A stretch of 64,000 bases of DNA from Alphaproteobacteria bacterium. GTDB taxonomy: Bacteria > Pseudomonadota > Alphaproteobacteria > Ferrovibrionales > Ferrovibrionaceae. The stretch is from the NCBI GenBank assembly GCA_017307375.1, contig JAFKFH010000011.1, positions 62,001 through 126,000 of the forward strand, in the 5' to 3' direction. Position numbers and translations under genes: made by a program. The notes beneath the pieces were generated by a model. The model was not told where the DNA came from. It searched no databases and was given only the letters and a program-made list of their open reading frames with translations. Each line of letters starts with the position of its first letter. Position 1 is the stretch's first letter. This document shows, one piece after another, positions 1-9,587 of this stretch.

Positions 1-1335
1 CAGCATGGCCTGGCTGGTGGCGGCCGGGCGCGGGGCGACCGGCTGGGCAACCTGCTGGGCGACCGGCTGGACCATTACCGGTTCCGGCGCGGCAACCGGC
101 GCCGGGGCGACCGGCTCGGCTTCGAGCTGGGCCACGACCGGTTCCGGGGCGGGCTCGGCCACGGCAGGGGCGGCAACCGGCGCCGCGACCGCCGCGGTGG
201 CGGCGCCGCCCATGGCGACCGACGTACGGGCGGCCGGGGCAGGCGCGGCCGGACGCAGCGTGGCCGCCGGGCGGACGAACGGGGTGACGACCGGGCTGGG
301 CGCCGCCGGGGTCGAGCCGACCGCGTGGGTGGTGGTCAGCGCCTCGGGCGGACGCTTCTCGATCAGCTGGGCGTCGATGCCGGTGGCGACGACGGTCACC
401 CGCATGCGGCCTTCGAGATTATCGTCGAGCGTCGAGCCGACGATGATGTTGGCGTCGGGATCGACCTCGTTGCGGATGCGGTTGGCCGCCTCGTCGACCT
501 CGTACAGGGTCAGGTCGGGACCGCCGGTGATGTTGATGAGCACGCCGCGCGCGCCCTTCATCGAGATATCGTCGAGCAGCGGGTTGGCGATGGCGCGTTC
601 GGCGGCTTCCAGCGCGCGGCTTTCGCCGTCGGCCTCGCCGGTGCCCATCATCGCCTTGCCCATCTCCGACATCACCGAGCGGACGTCGGCGAAGTCGAGG
701 TTGATCAGGCCGGGCATGACCATCAGGTCGGTGATGCCGCGCACGCCCGAATGCAGGACGTTGTCGGCCATGCGGAAGGCGTCGGTGAAGGTGGTCTTCT
801 CGTTGGCGATCCGGAACAGGTTCTGGTTCGGGATCACGATCAGCGTGTCGACGTATTGCTGCAGCTCGTTGATGCCGGCCTCGGCCAGGCGCATGCGCTT
901 GGAGCCCTCGAACTGGAAGGGCTTGGTGACGACGCCGACGGTCAGGATGCCGAGCTCCTTGGCCGCGCGTGCAATTACGGGTGCCGCACCGGTGCCGGTG
1001 CCGCCGCCCATGCCGGCCGCGATGAAGGCCATGTGGCTCGAGCGCAGATGCTCGACGATTTCGTCATAGGCTTCCTCGGCGGCCGCGCGGCCGACATCGG
1101 GGCGCGCCCCGGCGCCCAGGCCGGCCGTGACCTGCAGGCCGAGCTGGATGCGACGCTCGGCCAGGCTGTTGGCAATGGCCTGCGCATCGGTGTTGGCCAC
1201 CACGAACTCGACGCCTTCGAGGTTCGCGCTGATCATGTTGTTCACCGCGTTGCCGCCGGCGCCGCCGACGCCGACTACGATGATCCGCGGCTTGAGCTCG
1301 GTGTCCTCGGCAGGAACGCTCAGGTTGATCGGCAT
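1..1335 (-). CDS. ftsZ: Cell division protein FtsZ (3' end cut by window edge)
   Basis: Tubulin-like GTPase that polymerises into the cytokinetic Z ring. Read leftwards from the ATG at 1335 the protein begins [20 protein letters not shown], followed by the glycine-rich nucleotide loop [13 protein letters not shown]. The tubulin signature GGGTGTGA lies at about residues 109-116. The GTPase core ends near residue 330; after it comes a long linker made almost only of Pro, Ala, Val, Gln and Glu that runs to the window edge with no stop, so 445 codons are visible and the conserved C-terminal tail that binds FtsA is missing. A GGAG ribosome site sits about 8 bases before the start. It is the last visible dcw gene, 156 bases after ftsA. 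Long, proline-rich FtsZ linkers are known in Alphaproteobacteria. Confidence 0.97.
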   Translation of the reverse strand, partial: MPINLSVPAEDTELKPRIIVVGVGGAGGNAVNNMISANLEGVEFVVANTDAQAIANSLAERRIQLGLQVTAGLGAGARPDVGRAAAEEAYDEIVEHLRSSHMAFIAAGMGGGTGTGAAPVIARAAKELGILTVGVVTKPFQFEGSKRMRLAEAGINELQQYVDTLIVIPNQNLFRIANEKTTFTDAFRMADNVLHSGVRGITDLMVMPGLINLDFADVRSVMSEMGKAMMGTGEADGESRALEAAERAIANPLLDDISMKGARGVLINITGGPDLTLYEVDEAANRIRNEVDPDANIIVGSTLDDNLEGRMRVTVVATGIDAQLIEKRPPEALTTTHAVGSTPAAPSPVVTPFVRPAATLRPAAPAPAARTSVAMGGAATAAVAAPVAAPAVAEPAPEPVVAQLEAEPVAPAPVAAPEPVMVQPVAQQVAQPVAPRPAATSQAML

Positions 1336-1491
1336 TTGTCCATCTCCGCCAGTTTTATCCGTTCATAGTCCCCAGTACGTCCGAGTCCCCGTGGCATCCC
1401 CATGCCGGAAGGACCCTTCGTAATCCCCTTGGCCGATTCGGAAGCCCCGACAGCTTCCTTGAAGTCTCGGCCTCAGGGCGCAATGCCCCGT

Positions 1492-2730
1492 TTATCCACT
1501 CGCCGTAAGCCAGCGAAATACGCGGGTAAATGGTCCGGCACCGGTCGTCTCGGGTTCGGGCACTGCCGACTCGACTTCGACGCGATCCTGCAACGCATAG
1601 GATAACAATCCAGCGCACGTAGAGAAAGCGGGACCGCCCGTCGTCTCCGCCAGCCCTGCGACTCGGATGGGTCGTCCGAGTCGAACCTGCTTGTCAAGGA
1701 TGCGGGCAGCCTGCTCGCGCATTCCCTGCAGCTGCGAGGCGCCGCCGGTCAGCACGACTCGGCGGCCCGCGATCTTGTCGAATCCGGTAGCGCCGACCCG
1801 GTCGCGCACCAGTTCCAGCGTCTCCTCGACCCGCGGCTTGATGATGCCGACCAGATGCGAACGCGGCACATGCAGCGCCTGGGCATCCTCGCCCTCGCCG
1901 ACCTGCGGCACCTCGATCGTCTCGTTGTCGTCGGCGTGGCTGCCGATGCCTGAGCCGTAGAAGGTCTTCAGGCGCTCGGCATGGGCCATCGGCGTCGACA
2001 GCCCGCGGGCGATATCGGCGGTGATGTGCGAGCCGCCGACCGGCAGCGAATCGGTATGCACCAGCTGGCCATCGTAGAAGACGCTGATCGAGGTCGTGCC
2101 GCCGCCCATTTCGATCAGGGTGACGCCCAGCTCCATCTCGTCCTCGACCAGGCAGGCGAGCCCGGCGGCGAACGGCGAGATGACAAGCCCGGCAAGGCCG
2201 AGATGCGCGCGGCCGACGCAGGTGGCCAGGTTGCGCACCGGCCCAGACGCGGCGGTGACCACGTGCATGTTGACGCCGAGTCGCTCGCACCACATGCCGC
2301 GCGGATCGCGGATGCCGGTCGAGCCGTCGATCGCGTAGCCGGTAGGGATCGTATGGATCACGTCGCGCTCGGCCGGGTGATGATGGCGGCGGCCTTCGGC
2401 CAGCACCCGGTCGATATCGCCCTGCCCGATCTCGTGGCCCGACACCGGGATCTCGATGCGCGACAGATGCGATTGCGGCTGCCCCGCCGCCAGGCTGACG
2501 AAGACCTGGCGGATGGTTTCGCCACACATCTTCTCGGCGATGTCGACGGCGGCACGAATCGTGCCCTCGGTCGCCTCCATGTCGACGACGGCCCCCGACC
2601 GCATGCCCCGCGAGGCCTGCAGCCCGATGCCGACGACACGCGGCAGGCCGTTCTCGACCCGCGCGATGAAGCAGCAGACCTTGGTCGTGCCGATGTCGAG
2701 TGCCGCGATCAATCCGTTGCGTACCGCCAT
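1492..2730 (-). CDS. ftsA: Cell division protein FtsA
   Basis: Actin-like ATPase that tethers FtsZ filaments to the inner face of the membrane and recruits later division proteins. At 412 residues it has normal length. The N-terminal phosphate-1 loop reads ALDIGTTKVCC (about residues 10-20) and the second phosphate loop reads LIEMGGGTTSISVF. The C-terminus FTRVFRWLTASG is the expected short amphipathic membrane-targeting helix. It lies 16 bases after ftsQ and 156 bases before ftsZ. The 3' part of the gene holds several GANTC sites, discussed as a separate finding. Confidence 0.97.
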   Translation of the reverse strand: MAVRNGLIAALDIGTTKVCCFIARVENGLPRVVGIGLQASRGMRSGAVVDMEATEGTIRAAVDIAEKMCGETIRQVFVSLAAGQPQSHLSRIEIPVSGHEIGQGDIDRVLAEGRRHHHPAERDVIHTIPTGYAIDGSTGIRDPRGMWCERLGVNMHVVTAASGPVRNLATCVGRAHLGLAGLVISPFAAGLACLVEDEMELGVTLIEMGGGTTSISVFYDGQLVHTDSLPVGGSHITADIARGLSTPMAHAERLKTFYGSGIGSHADDNETIEVPQVGEGEDAQALHVPRSHLVGIIKPRVEETLELVRDRVGATGFDKIAGRRVVLTGGASQLQGMREQAARILDKQVRLGRPIRVAGLAETTGGPAFSTCAGLLSYALQDRVEVESAVPEPETTGAGPFTRVFRWLTASG

Positions 2731-2746
2731 GCCCCGATACCTTTCC

Positions 2747-4096
2747 TCAGCCCCGCTTCAACACGCCGGACTTCTTCTCCGGCGGCAGGCGGATCTGCGC
2801 CGCTTCCGGCGTGATCTGCACGAACATCCTGTCGGGCGCCCGCAGGTCGACCGCGACGACATCGCGATCGAGAATGCTGCCCTCGGCCTGGGCCCGGGCC
2901 AGCCGCGACCATGCCATCTCGATGCCGTCCTCCGGCAGGCGGGCGACGACGCCGTTGTCGAATACCACGTCCCAGCGCCGCTCGCGCACCGCGACCATGT
3001 CGGTGACCCGGTTGAACAGCGCCGGTTCGCGCCCCAGGCTGGCGATGACATCGGCGGCCTGGGCCGCAGCACCGGCGCCGACCACCCGGCGCAGCGACCG
3101 GAACGGCCGCTCGTCGTCGAGTTCGAGAACAACGCCCTGCTTGTCGATCAGCCGGGTCTGGCCGTTGACCTGCCAGCGGGCAAACGGCTCGCGCTCGACG
3201 ATCTCGACACGCAGGCGGCCGGGCAGCACGCGCTCGACCCGGGCCTCGGCGATCCAGCCAAGCCCCTCGAGGCGCGCCTGCAGGGCCTTGAGGTCGATCA
3301 GCAGGATGGGATCGCCGCGCTCGATGCCGACGGCATGGCGCAGCACCGACAGCGGCATCGACTGGCGCCCGGTCAGTTCGATCGCCTGCACGGTCAGGCC
3401 ACTGCGTTCCGCCGCTGCCGTCCAGATCTCGGACGCCCGCGCCCCGGCATCGGCAAACCAGCCCTGGCGCTGGCCGACCACGCCGCCGGCGATGCCGGCG
3501 ACGAGGACGACAGCGCCCACGGCGCGGAAGGTACGGCGCATCCAGCGCGGCATGCGCTTGACGGCGGGGCGCGGCGCCACCGGCTCGATCAGCACCGGCT
3601 GGATCACCGTGGAACGCTGGATCGGCCGCGCGCTCTGGTGACGGAACGGCGTCGGCTGCTCGGGCTGCTGCTCGGGCAGCACGAAACCCTTGGCCGGGCC
3701 GGCGACGTCGAAAGCCAGCCGGGCAAAATCCTGCATGCCCTCGCGATCGCGGATCGGGCGCAGGTTGTCGGACGGCGTGGCCTCGTCGACGATCGGCGAT
3801 TCGGCGGCCGGCGGGACGGGCGCCGGCTGCGGCACCGGAAGCTGCAGTTCGAGCTGCGGTTCGCGCTCGGGCGGCGTCTGCGGCGCGGCCGGATCGGCGA
3901 TGCAGATGCCGACATCGGCATCGACGGCCGGCAACGCCGGCTGCTTGCGCCCCCAGGAGAACAGGAAGCGGCGCTGCTCGGCCGGCGGATTGGGCCGCGG
4001 CTGATCCGATTTCAGCGTCGGTTCGGCACGGCGACCGGTGTCGTCGACGCTCTCGACCAGCGGGCGATCGGCGCGGTTGAGGGTCAGCGGCCGCAT
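2747..4096 (-). CDS. ftsQ: Cell division protein FtsQ with a long proline-rich cytoplasmic N-terminus
   Basis: Bitopic divisome protein that links cytoplasmic and periplasmic division proteins. The ATG at 4096 overlaps the end of ddl by 13 bases and gives 449 residues (MRPLTLNRADRPLVE...). A single membrane segment lies at about residues 191-209, after a basic stretch (RMPRWMRRTFR). The periplasmic part holds the POTRA domain (VQAIELTGRQSMPLSVL onward) and the FtsQ domain. About 190 residues precede the membrane segment, much longer than in most FtsQ proteins; they are rich in Pro, Gln and Glu. Internal methionines at about residues 121, 182 and 186 could be later starts, but they would leave a large gap in an otherwise tightly packed cluster. 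The identity is firm; the start is less so. Confidence 0.9.
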   Translation of the reverse strand: MRPLTLNRADRPLVESVDDTGRRAEPTLKSDQPRPNPPAEQRRFLFSWGRKQPALPAVDADVGICIADPAAPQTPPEREPQLELQLPVPQPAPVPPAAESPIVDEATPSDNLRPIRDREGMQDFARLAFDVAGPAKGFVLPEQQPEQPTPFRHQSARPIQRSTVIQPVLIEPVAPRPAVKRMPRWMRRTFRAVGAVVLVAGIAGGVVGQRQGWFADAGARASEIWTAAAERSGLTVQAIELTGRQSMPLSVLRHAVGIERGDPILLIDLKALQARLEGLGWIAEARVERVLPGRLRVEIVEREPFARWQVNGQTRLIDKQGVVLELDDERPFRSLRRVVGAGAAAQAADVIASLGREPALFNRVTDMVAVRERRWDVVFDNGVVARLPEDGIEMAWSRLARAQAEGSILDRDVVAVDLRAPDRMFVQITPEAAQIRLPPEKKSGVLKRG

Positions 4097-5004
4097 GACG
4101 CGTCCTCGACCATCCAGGAAACCAGCTCGGCGAACCCGATGCCCTGGTGGGCGGCGATCTCGGGCACCAGCGACAGCGGCGTCATGCCGGGCTGGGTGTT
4201 GATCTCGAGCAACGCGAAGCGCGGCTTCTGGCCCGGCTTCGTATCGTCGTAGCGCAGATCCGACCGGGTGACGCCGCGGCATTGCAGCGTCTGGTGGGCG
4301 GCGAGCGCGATACGGCAGGCCTCGGCGTAATCCTCGGCCGGGATCGGCGCCGGCATCAGATGCACCGCCTTGCCGTCGGTATACTTCGCCTCGTAGTCGT
4401 AGAAGCGCCCCTTCGGCCGGATCTCGATGGCGCCGAGCACGCGATCGCCCATCACCGCGACCTGGATCTCGCGGCCAGGCACATAGCGCTCGATCAGCAC
4501 CTGTTCGCCCCAGGTCCATTCGGTGTCCGACATCGGCTCGTAGTTGTCGCCCTCGAGCACGATCCTGACGCCGACCGACGAGCCTTCGTTCAGCGGCTTG
4601 ATGACATAGGGCTTGGGCAGCGGCACGCCCGCGCGGCGGACCTCGGCATGGCTGACCACCCGGCCTTCGGCCAGCGGCAGGCCGTGCGCGGCCCAGACCT
4701 TCTTGGCGAACGGCTTGTTGATCGCGAGGGCCGAGGCCATCACGCCGGAATGGGTATACGGGATGCCCATCACTTCCAGCAGCCCCTGCACCGTACCGTC
4801 CTCGCCGTAGGGCCCGTGCAGGGCATTGAAGGCCACGTCGGGTGCCACCTTGGCCAGCACCGCCGCCAGATCCCGGCCGACATCGATCGGGGTGACACGA
4901 TAGCCGCCCTCGGCCAGCGCCTTGGCGCAGGCATTGCCCGACGACAGCGAGACCTCGCGCTCGGCCGACCAGCCTCCGTAGAGAACGGCGACATGCTTGG
5001 TCAT
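4084..5004 (-). CDS. ddl: D-alanine--D-alanine ligase
   Basis: ATP-grasp ligase that makes the D-Ala-D-Ala dipeptide of the peptidoglycan precursor in the cytoplasm. The 306-residue protein starts [20 protein letters not shown], the typical Ddl N-terminus. It contains the family segments LHGPYGEDGTVQGLLE, KPLNEGSSVGV and EINTQPGMTPLSLVPE, the last one being the Mg/ATP-binding region. The ATG at 5004 overlaps the murB stop by 4 bases (ATGA), and the gene end overlaps ftsQ, so translation is probably coupled. Confidence 0.97.
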   Translation of the reverse strand: MTKHVAVLYGGWSAEREVSLSSGNACAKALAEGGYRVTPIDVGRDLAAVLAKVAPDVAFNALHGPYGEDGTVQGLLEVMGIPYTHSGVMASALAINKPFAKKVWAAHGLPLAEGRVVSHAEVRRAGVPLPKPYVIKPLNEGSSVGVRIVLEGDNYEPMSDTEWTWGEQVLIERYVPGREIQVAVMGDRVLGAIEIRPKGRFYDYEAKYTDGKAVHLMPAPIPAEDYAEACRIALAAHQTLQCRGVTRSDLRYDDTKPGQKPRFALLEINTQPGMTPLSLVPEIAAHQGIGFAELVSWMVEDASCGR

Positions 5005-5921
5005 GCGAGACTCCCTGCCGGCCGGCCCAGCCGCTTGATTTCCCAGTCGAGCGTCACGCCGCTCGCCGCCCTGACCCGGGTCCGCACTTCCTCGCCCAGC
5101 GCCTCGATATCGGCGGCAGTGGCGGTGCCCTCGTTGATCAGGAAGTTGCAATGCAGTTCCGAGACGACGGCATCGCCGCGGCGCAGGCCACGGCAGCCGG
5201 CCTGGTCGATCAGCGACCACGCCTTCCTGCCGGCCGGATTGGTGAAGGTCGAGCCCCCGGTGCGGCCGCGCGTCGGCTGGGTCGCCTCGCGGCTGGCGAC
5301 GATCTGGTCCATCCGCGCCGAAATCGCGGCGACATCGTCGCGGCGCCCCTGCAGCCGGCAGCCGATGAAGATCCAGTCGGCCGGGACCGCCGAATGGCGA
5401 TAGGTGAAGCCGAGTTCGGCCGGCGTCAGGCGATGCAGGCGCCCCTGGGCGTCGACCGCTTCGGCATCGATCACCACGTTCGTCATCTCGGCACCGTAGG
5501 CACCGGCGTTCATCCGCAGCCCGCCGCCGATCGTGCCGGGGATGCCGCGCAGGAATTCGAGACCGGCAAGCCCCGCGTCGCGCGCGGTCAGCGAGACATT
5601 GAGGTCGAGCGCGCCGGCGCCCGCGGCAATCACGTTGCCATCCACCGTGATCATCGCGAAGGGGCCGCCGAGGCGGATGACCACGCCGGGAATGCCGCCG
5701 TCGCGCACCAGCACGTTCGAACCGACGCCGAGCACCGTCACCGGCACGTCGGCGGGCTTGGCGGCCAGGAACGCCATCAGATCGTCGCGGTCCGCCGGCT
5801 TGAACAGCACGTCGGCCGGGCCGCCGACGCGGAACCAGGTCAGCGGACCCAGCGCCGCACCGGCGGTCAGGCGGCCGCGCACGGCCGGCAGGCGATCGAT
5901 CAGGGTGGCGTCGTGGCTCAC
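5001..5921 (-). CDS. murB: UDP-N-acetylenolpyruvoylglucosamine reductase
   Basis: FAD and NADPH dependent reductase that converts UDP-GlcNAc-enolpyruvate to UDP-MurNAc. I chose the GTG at 5921 because it overlaps the murC stop as GTGA, the pattern used throughout this cluster; it gives 306 residues starting (M)[15 protein letters not shown]. Visible family features are the FAD-binding [12 protein letters not shown] and [31 protein letters not shown] in the middle, and the catalytic serine segment GGSTFTNP near the end. This pattern fits the type II (shorter) MurB. Confidence 0.96.
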   Translation of the reverse strand: MSHDATLIDRLPAVRGRLTAGAALGPLTWFRVGGPADVLFKPADRDDLMAFLAAKPADVPVTVLGVGSNVLVRDGGIPGVVIRLGGPFAMITVDGNVIAAGAGALDLNVSLTARDAGLAGLEFLRGIPGTIGGGLRMNAGAYGAEMTNVVIDAEAVDAQGRLHRLTPAELGFTYRHSAVPADWIFIGCRLQGRRDDVAAISARMDQIVASREATQPTRGRTGGSTFTNPAGRKAWSLIDQAGCRGLRRGDAVVSELHCNFLINEGTATAADIEALGEEVRTRVRAASGVTLDWEIKRLGRPAGSLA

Positions 5922-7348
5922 CGCGTCACCCCCGCCGCATCCTTGAGACGGCGCAGTTCGTCGGGCAGCGAATTGGCCCAGGCCGAGATCGAGCCGGCGC
6001 CGAGACAGATGACAAAATCGCCGGACGCCGCCTCGGCCTCGACCAGTTCGGCGAGGCGATCGGGCGACGGCAGGGCGATGACATGGCGATGGCCATGGCG
6101 GCGGATGCCTTCGACCAGCGCGTCGCGGTCGACGCCGTCGATCGGCTGCTCGCCCGCGGCATAGACGTCGGCCACGATCACCGTGTCGGCATCGTTGAAA
6201 CAGGTGCAGAAATCTTCGAACAGGTCGTGCAACCGGCTGTAGCGATGCGGCTGGACCACCGCGACGATACGATTCTGCGTCGCGGCCTGCCGGGCGGCCT
6301 TGAGCACGGCGCGGATCTCGACCGGGTGATGGCCGTAATCGTCGATCACGGTGACGCCGTCGACCTGGCCGGTCCGGGTAAAGCGCCGCTTGACGCCCTT
6401 GAAACCGGCCATGCCCTTGCGCAGCACCTCGTCCGACAACCCCATCTCGCCGGCGATCGCGACCATGGTCAGGGCGTTCTGGACATTGTGCTGGCCGACC
6501 ATCGGCAGCGACAGGCTGGCGATGGTGCGGGTCGTGCCAGTCTGGCGGTCGGTGACGACGGCGTCGAACACCGCACCCGCCGGCGAGAAGCGCGCATTCA
6601 CGGCGCGGATGTCGGCCTGCGGGTTGAAGCCGTAGGTGATGATGCGGCGATCGGTGATGCGGCCGATCAGCGCCTGCACCTCCGGATGGTCGATGCAGAG
6701 CACCGCGAAGCCGTAGAAGGGAATGTTGTCGACGAAACCGCGGAAGGCATCGCGCACCTTCTCGAAGCTGCCGTAATGATCGAGATGCTCGGGGTCGATG
6801 TTGGTGACGACGCAGATCGTCGCCGGCAGCTTGACGAAGGTGCCGTCGCTCTCGTCGGCCTCGACCACCATCCAGTCGCCCGAGCCGAGCCGGGCGTTGG
6901 TGCCGTAGGCATTGATGATGCCGCCGTTGATCACGGTCGGGTCGGCGCCCGCGGCCTCGAGCAAGGCGGCGACCATCGAGGTCGTGGTGGTCTTGCCGTG
7001 CGTGCCGCCGATCGCGATCGACCACTTGAGTCGCATCAGCTCGCCCAGCATCTCGGCGCGGCGTACCACGGGCAACAGCTTGGCACGCGCCGCCTGGACT
7101 TCCGGGTTGTCGGACTTGACGGCCGACGAGATCACCACCACCTCGGCCTCGCCGAGATTTTCGGCCGAATGCCCCTCGGCGACCGTGATGCCCAGCGCCC
7201 GCAGCCGCTTGACGTTCGCGTTCGCGGCGATGTCGGAGCCCTGCACCTTGTAGCCGAGGTTGTGCATCACCTCGGCGATGCCCGACATGCCGATACCGCC
7301 GATCCCGACGAAATGGATGATGCCGATATCGAGCGGCAGCGCTCTCAT
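5918..7348 (-). CDS. murC: UDP-N-acetylmuramate--L-alanine ligase
   Basis: First amino-acid ligase of peptidoglycan precursor synthesis; adds L-Ala to UDP-MurNAc with ATP. The 476-residue protein starts [20 protein letters not shown]. It shows the UDP-binding loop [13 protein letters not shown], the ATP loop [12 protein letters not shown] and the family segment [13 protein letters not shown]. The ATG at 7348 overlaps the murG stop by 4 bases. The three-domain Mur ligase order is intact and the length is usual. Confidence 0.97.
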   Translation of the reverse strand: MRALPLDIGIIHFVGIGGIGMSGIAEVMHNLGYKVQGSDIAANANVKRLRALGITVAEGHSAENLGEAEVVVISSAVKSDNPEVQAARAKLLPVVRRAEMLGELMRLKWSIAIGGTHGKTTTTSMVAALLEAAGADPTVINGGIINAYGTNARLGSGDWMVVEADESDGTFVKLPATICVVTNIDPEHLDHYGSFEKVRDAFRGFVDNIPFYGFAVLCIDHPEVQALIGRITDRRIITYGFNPQADIRAVNARFSPAGAVFDAVVTDRQTGTTRTIASLSLPMVGQHNVQNALTMVAIAGEMGLSDEVLRKGMAGFKGVKRRFTRTGQVDGVTVIDDYGHHPVEIRAVLKAARQAATQNRIVAVVQPHRYSRLHDLFEDFCTCFNDADTVIVADVYAAGEQPIDGVDRDALVEGIRRHGHRHVIALPSPDRLAELVEAEAASGDFVICLGAGSISAWANSLPDELRRLKDAAGVTR

Positions 7349-8469
7349 GCCGCGATCCTCCGTGAGCCTTGTGAACCGTTGGCCAGGCCCTCGACCAGAT
7401 CGGCGAGATTGGCGGCGGCGTCGGGACGGCCGATTCCGCGCGCGGCGGCGGCCATGCGGCCGAGCGTCGCGGGATCGGCGATCCATTCCGAGATGCGGGC
7501 GGCCAATGCCGCCGCGGTGAACTGGGGCTGGGCCAGGGTCACCGCCGCGCCGGCCGCGGTCAGGGCCTGGGCATTGTCGGTCTGATGATCGTCGGTCGCA
7601 TGCGGATAGGGCACCAGCACCGCGGGGCGACCGGCGACAGCCAGTTCGGCGACGGTCGAGGCGCCCGAGCGGCTGATCGCCAGATGGCAGGCGGCCAGGC
7701 GGGCCGGCACGTCCTCGATGAACGGCGCGACGACGGCATCGATACCGGCGGCCGCATAGACTTCGGTGACGCGGGCGACGTCTTCGGCCCGGGACTGCTG
7801 GGTAACCTGCAACCGCGCCCGCACCGCCTGCGGCAGGCCGGCCAGCGCCTGCGGCACCACGTCGCTCATCACCGTGGCGCCGAGCGAGCCGCCCATCACG
7901 AGGATCCGGAACGGCCCTGCCCCGTCCGCGACCGCATAGGGCACGTCGCGGGCGGCGACGATGGCCGGCCGCACGGGGTTGCCGGTGACATTAACCTTAA
8001 TGCGATCATTAACCTTAAGAAAACGCAACTTGTCGAAAGAGGCGGCGATCGCCGCGGCCCGCCCCGCGACGAGGCGGTTGGCGCGGCCGAGCACGGCGTT
8101 CTGTTCATGCAGCACGGTGGGCAGGCCCAGCCATTGCCCGGCCAGCATGGCAGGCAGCGACGGATAGCCGCCGAACCCGACGACACAGGCGGCATCGAGC
8201 CGGCGCAGCAGCGGGCGGGCGACCAGGGTGCCGCGGCCGATCTGGGCCAGCGACTTCATCTTGCCGGCGACGCCCCGACCGGCCACGCCGGCCGAGGGCA
8301 CGACATGGATCTCGACGCCGGGGAAACGTGCCTCGTACTGCTCGGCCCGCTTGTCGGTCACCAGCACCAGCCGGCGTCCGCGGGCGCGCAGTTCGGCCGC
8401 CAGCGCCTCGGCCGGGAAGACATGGCCGCCGGTGCCGCCTGCGGCCAGGACGATCAGCCCCGCGGTCAT
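7345..8469 (-). CDS. murG: UDP-GlcNAc:lipid I N-acetylglucosaminyltransferase MurG
   Basis: Peripheral membrane glycosyltransferase (GT28) that turns lipid I into lipid II at the inner face of the membrane. The protein has 374 residues from the ATG at 8469. The N-terminal glycine loop [17 protein letters not shown], the [11 protein letters not shown] segment, the second-domain GGSLGA loop and the UDP-GlcNAc site [13 protein letters not shown] are all visible. The stretch coding for KVNDRIKVN (about residues 150-160) is strikingly AT-rich and contains TTAACCTTAA twice; see the separate entry. The start overlaps the ftsW stop by 4 bases. Confidence 0.97.
   Translation of the reverse strand: MTAGLIVLAAGGTGGHVFPAEALAAELRARGRRLVLVTDKRAEQYEARFPGVEIHVVPSAGVAGRGVAGKMKSLAQIGRGTLVARPLLRRLDAACVVGFGGYPSLPAMLAGQWLGLPTVLHEQNAVLGRANRLVAGRAAAIAASFDKLRFLKVNDRIKVNVTGNPVRPAIVAARDVPYAVADGAGPFRILVMGGSLGATVMSDVVPQALAGLPQAVRARLQVTQQSRAEDVARVTEVYAAAGIDAVVAPFIEDVPARLAACHLAISRSGASTVAELAVAGRPAVLVPYPHATDDHQTDNAQALTAAGAAVTLAQPQFTAAALAARISEWIADPATLGRMAAAARGIGRPDAAANLADLVEGLANGSQGSRRIAA
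7991..8018. repeat. Duplicated TTAACCTTAA element inside murG
   Basis: Two identical 10-base units, TTAACCTTAA, lie at 7991-8000 and 8009-8018, 18 bases apart centre to centre, inside murG. The codons used there (on the coding strand AAG GTT AAT, twice) are AT-rich choices where the rest of the gene prefers C or G in third position. This suggests a constraint on the DNA itself, for example a protein-binding site or an internal promoter element. The spacing does not fit the canonical CtrA site TTAA-N7-TTAA exactly (8 bases separate the inner TTAA pair), so no regulator is assigned. Confidence 0.5.
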
Positions 8470-9587
8470 GCCGGCCCCCCGCTTTCGGGCCGACGCCGGG
8501 TCAGGGCGAGCATCATGCCCATGCCGAGCGCCAGCGCCAGCAGCGACGAGCCACCGTAGGAAATGAACGGCAGCGTCATGCCCTTGGTCGGCAACAGGTG
8601 CAGGTTGACGCCGATATTGATGACCGCCTGCAGCCCGAACTGGGTCAGCAGCCCGGCGCCGGCGATCAGCACGAACAGGTTGTTCTCGGTCAACAGCCGG
8701 GCAAAGCCGCGCAGCACGACGAAGGCGAACAGGCCGATGATGACGAGGCAGAGCCACATGCCGAATTCCTCGCCGGCGACGGCGAAGATGAAGTCGGTAT
8801 GGGCATCGGGCAGGACCGACTTGACCGACCCCTCGCCCGGGCCGCGGCCGAACACGCCGCCGGCCGCGAAGGCTTCCATCGCGCGCTCGACCTGATAATT
8901 CTCCTTGCCGTCGCCCATGAACTTGTCGATGCGCGCGGCCACGTGCGGTAGCAGGGTGTAGGCACCGGCAAGGCCGCCGACGGCGAGCGCTGCGCCGATC
9001 AGCACCAGGATGATCGGCAGGCCGGCAATGAAGAACTGGACCAGCCACACGGCCGTCACCACGATCGCCATGCCGATATCGGGCTGGCGGAACAGAATCC
9101 CGATGATCACGGCATAGGCGACGGTCGACAACAGGTAGCCCGGCACGCCGCGCCCCGCCTTCTGCTCGGCAAACAGCCAGCCGGCGACGACCGCGAACAG
9201 CGGCTTGACGAATTCCGACGGCTGAACAGACAAGCCGCCCAGATAGAGCCAGCGATGCGCGCCCTTGACCTCGACGCCCATGAACAGCGTCAGGACCATC
9301 ATCAGGACGAACAGCGGCAGCAGCACCAGCGCCACCCGGCGGATGACCTCCGGCGCCAGCAGCGACATCGCGAACATCACCAGCACCGCCGGCACCAGGA
9401 AGACGATCTGGCGCTCGACAAAATGCATCGACGACGCACCGATACGCGTTGCCACCGCCGGCGAGGCGGCAAGGCCCAGCACGCAGCCGACGAAGATCAG
9501 CGCGGCCAGCGCGGCGAGAAGCCAGCGGTCGACCGTCCACCACCAGGCGCCGACCATCGAGGTGTCGGTACGCGACACGTTGATCAT
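8466..9587 (-). CDS. ftsW: Division-specific peptidoglycan polymerase FtsW (SEDS family)
   Basis: Polytopic SEDS-family glycosyltransferase that polymerises septal glycan strands together with FtsI. The 373-residue protein starts MINVSRTDTSMVGAWWWTVD and has about ten membrane segments. Family hallmarks are GAHRWLYLGGLSVQPSEFVK, LFRQPDIGMA, the loop AHTDFIFAVAGEEFG and LPTKGMTLPFISYGGSS. Its ATG overlaps the murD stop by 4 bases and its end overlaps murG. RodA is the alternative in this family, but position in the dcw cluster favours FtsW. Confidence 0.97.
   Translation of the reverse strand: MINVSRTDTSMVGAWWWTVDRWLLAALAALIFVGCVLGLAASPAVATRIGASSMHFVERQIVFLVPAVLVMFAMSLLAPEVIRRVALVLLPLFVLMMVLTLFMGVEVKGAHRWLYLGGLSVQPSEFVKPLFAVVAGWLFAEQKAGRGVPGYLLSTVAYAVIIGILFRQPDIGMAIVVTAVWLVQFFIAGLPIILVLIGAALAVGGLAGAYTLLPHVAARIDKFMGDGKENYQVERAMEAFAAGGVFGRGPGEGSVKSVLPDAHTDFIFAVAGEEFGMWLCLVIIGLFAFVVLRGFARLLTENNLFVLIAGAGLLTQFGLQAVINIGVNLHLLPTKGMTLPFISYGGSSLLALALGMGMMLALTRRRPESGGPA

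Noticed and set aside
2456-4252. Plus-strand open frame of about 600 codons opposite ftsA/ftsQ
   Set aside because: Composition is Arg/His/Asp-rich without any family, and the minus-strand genes have clear motifs and fit the dcw order.
7991-8018. Canonical CtrA site (TTAA-N7-TTAA) in murG
   Set aside because: The inner TTAA copies are separated by 8 bases and the outer ones by other distances, so the classical spacing is not met. The repeat itself is kept as a finding without naming a regulator.
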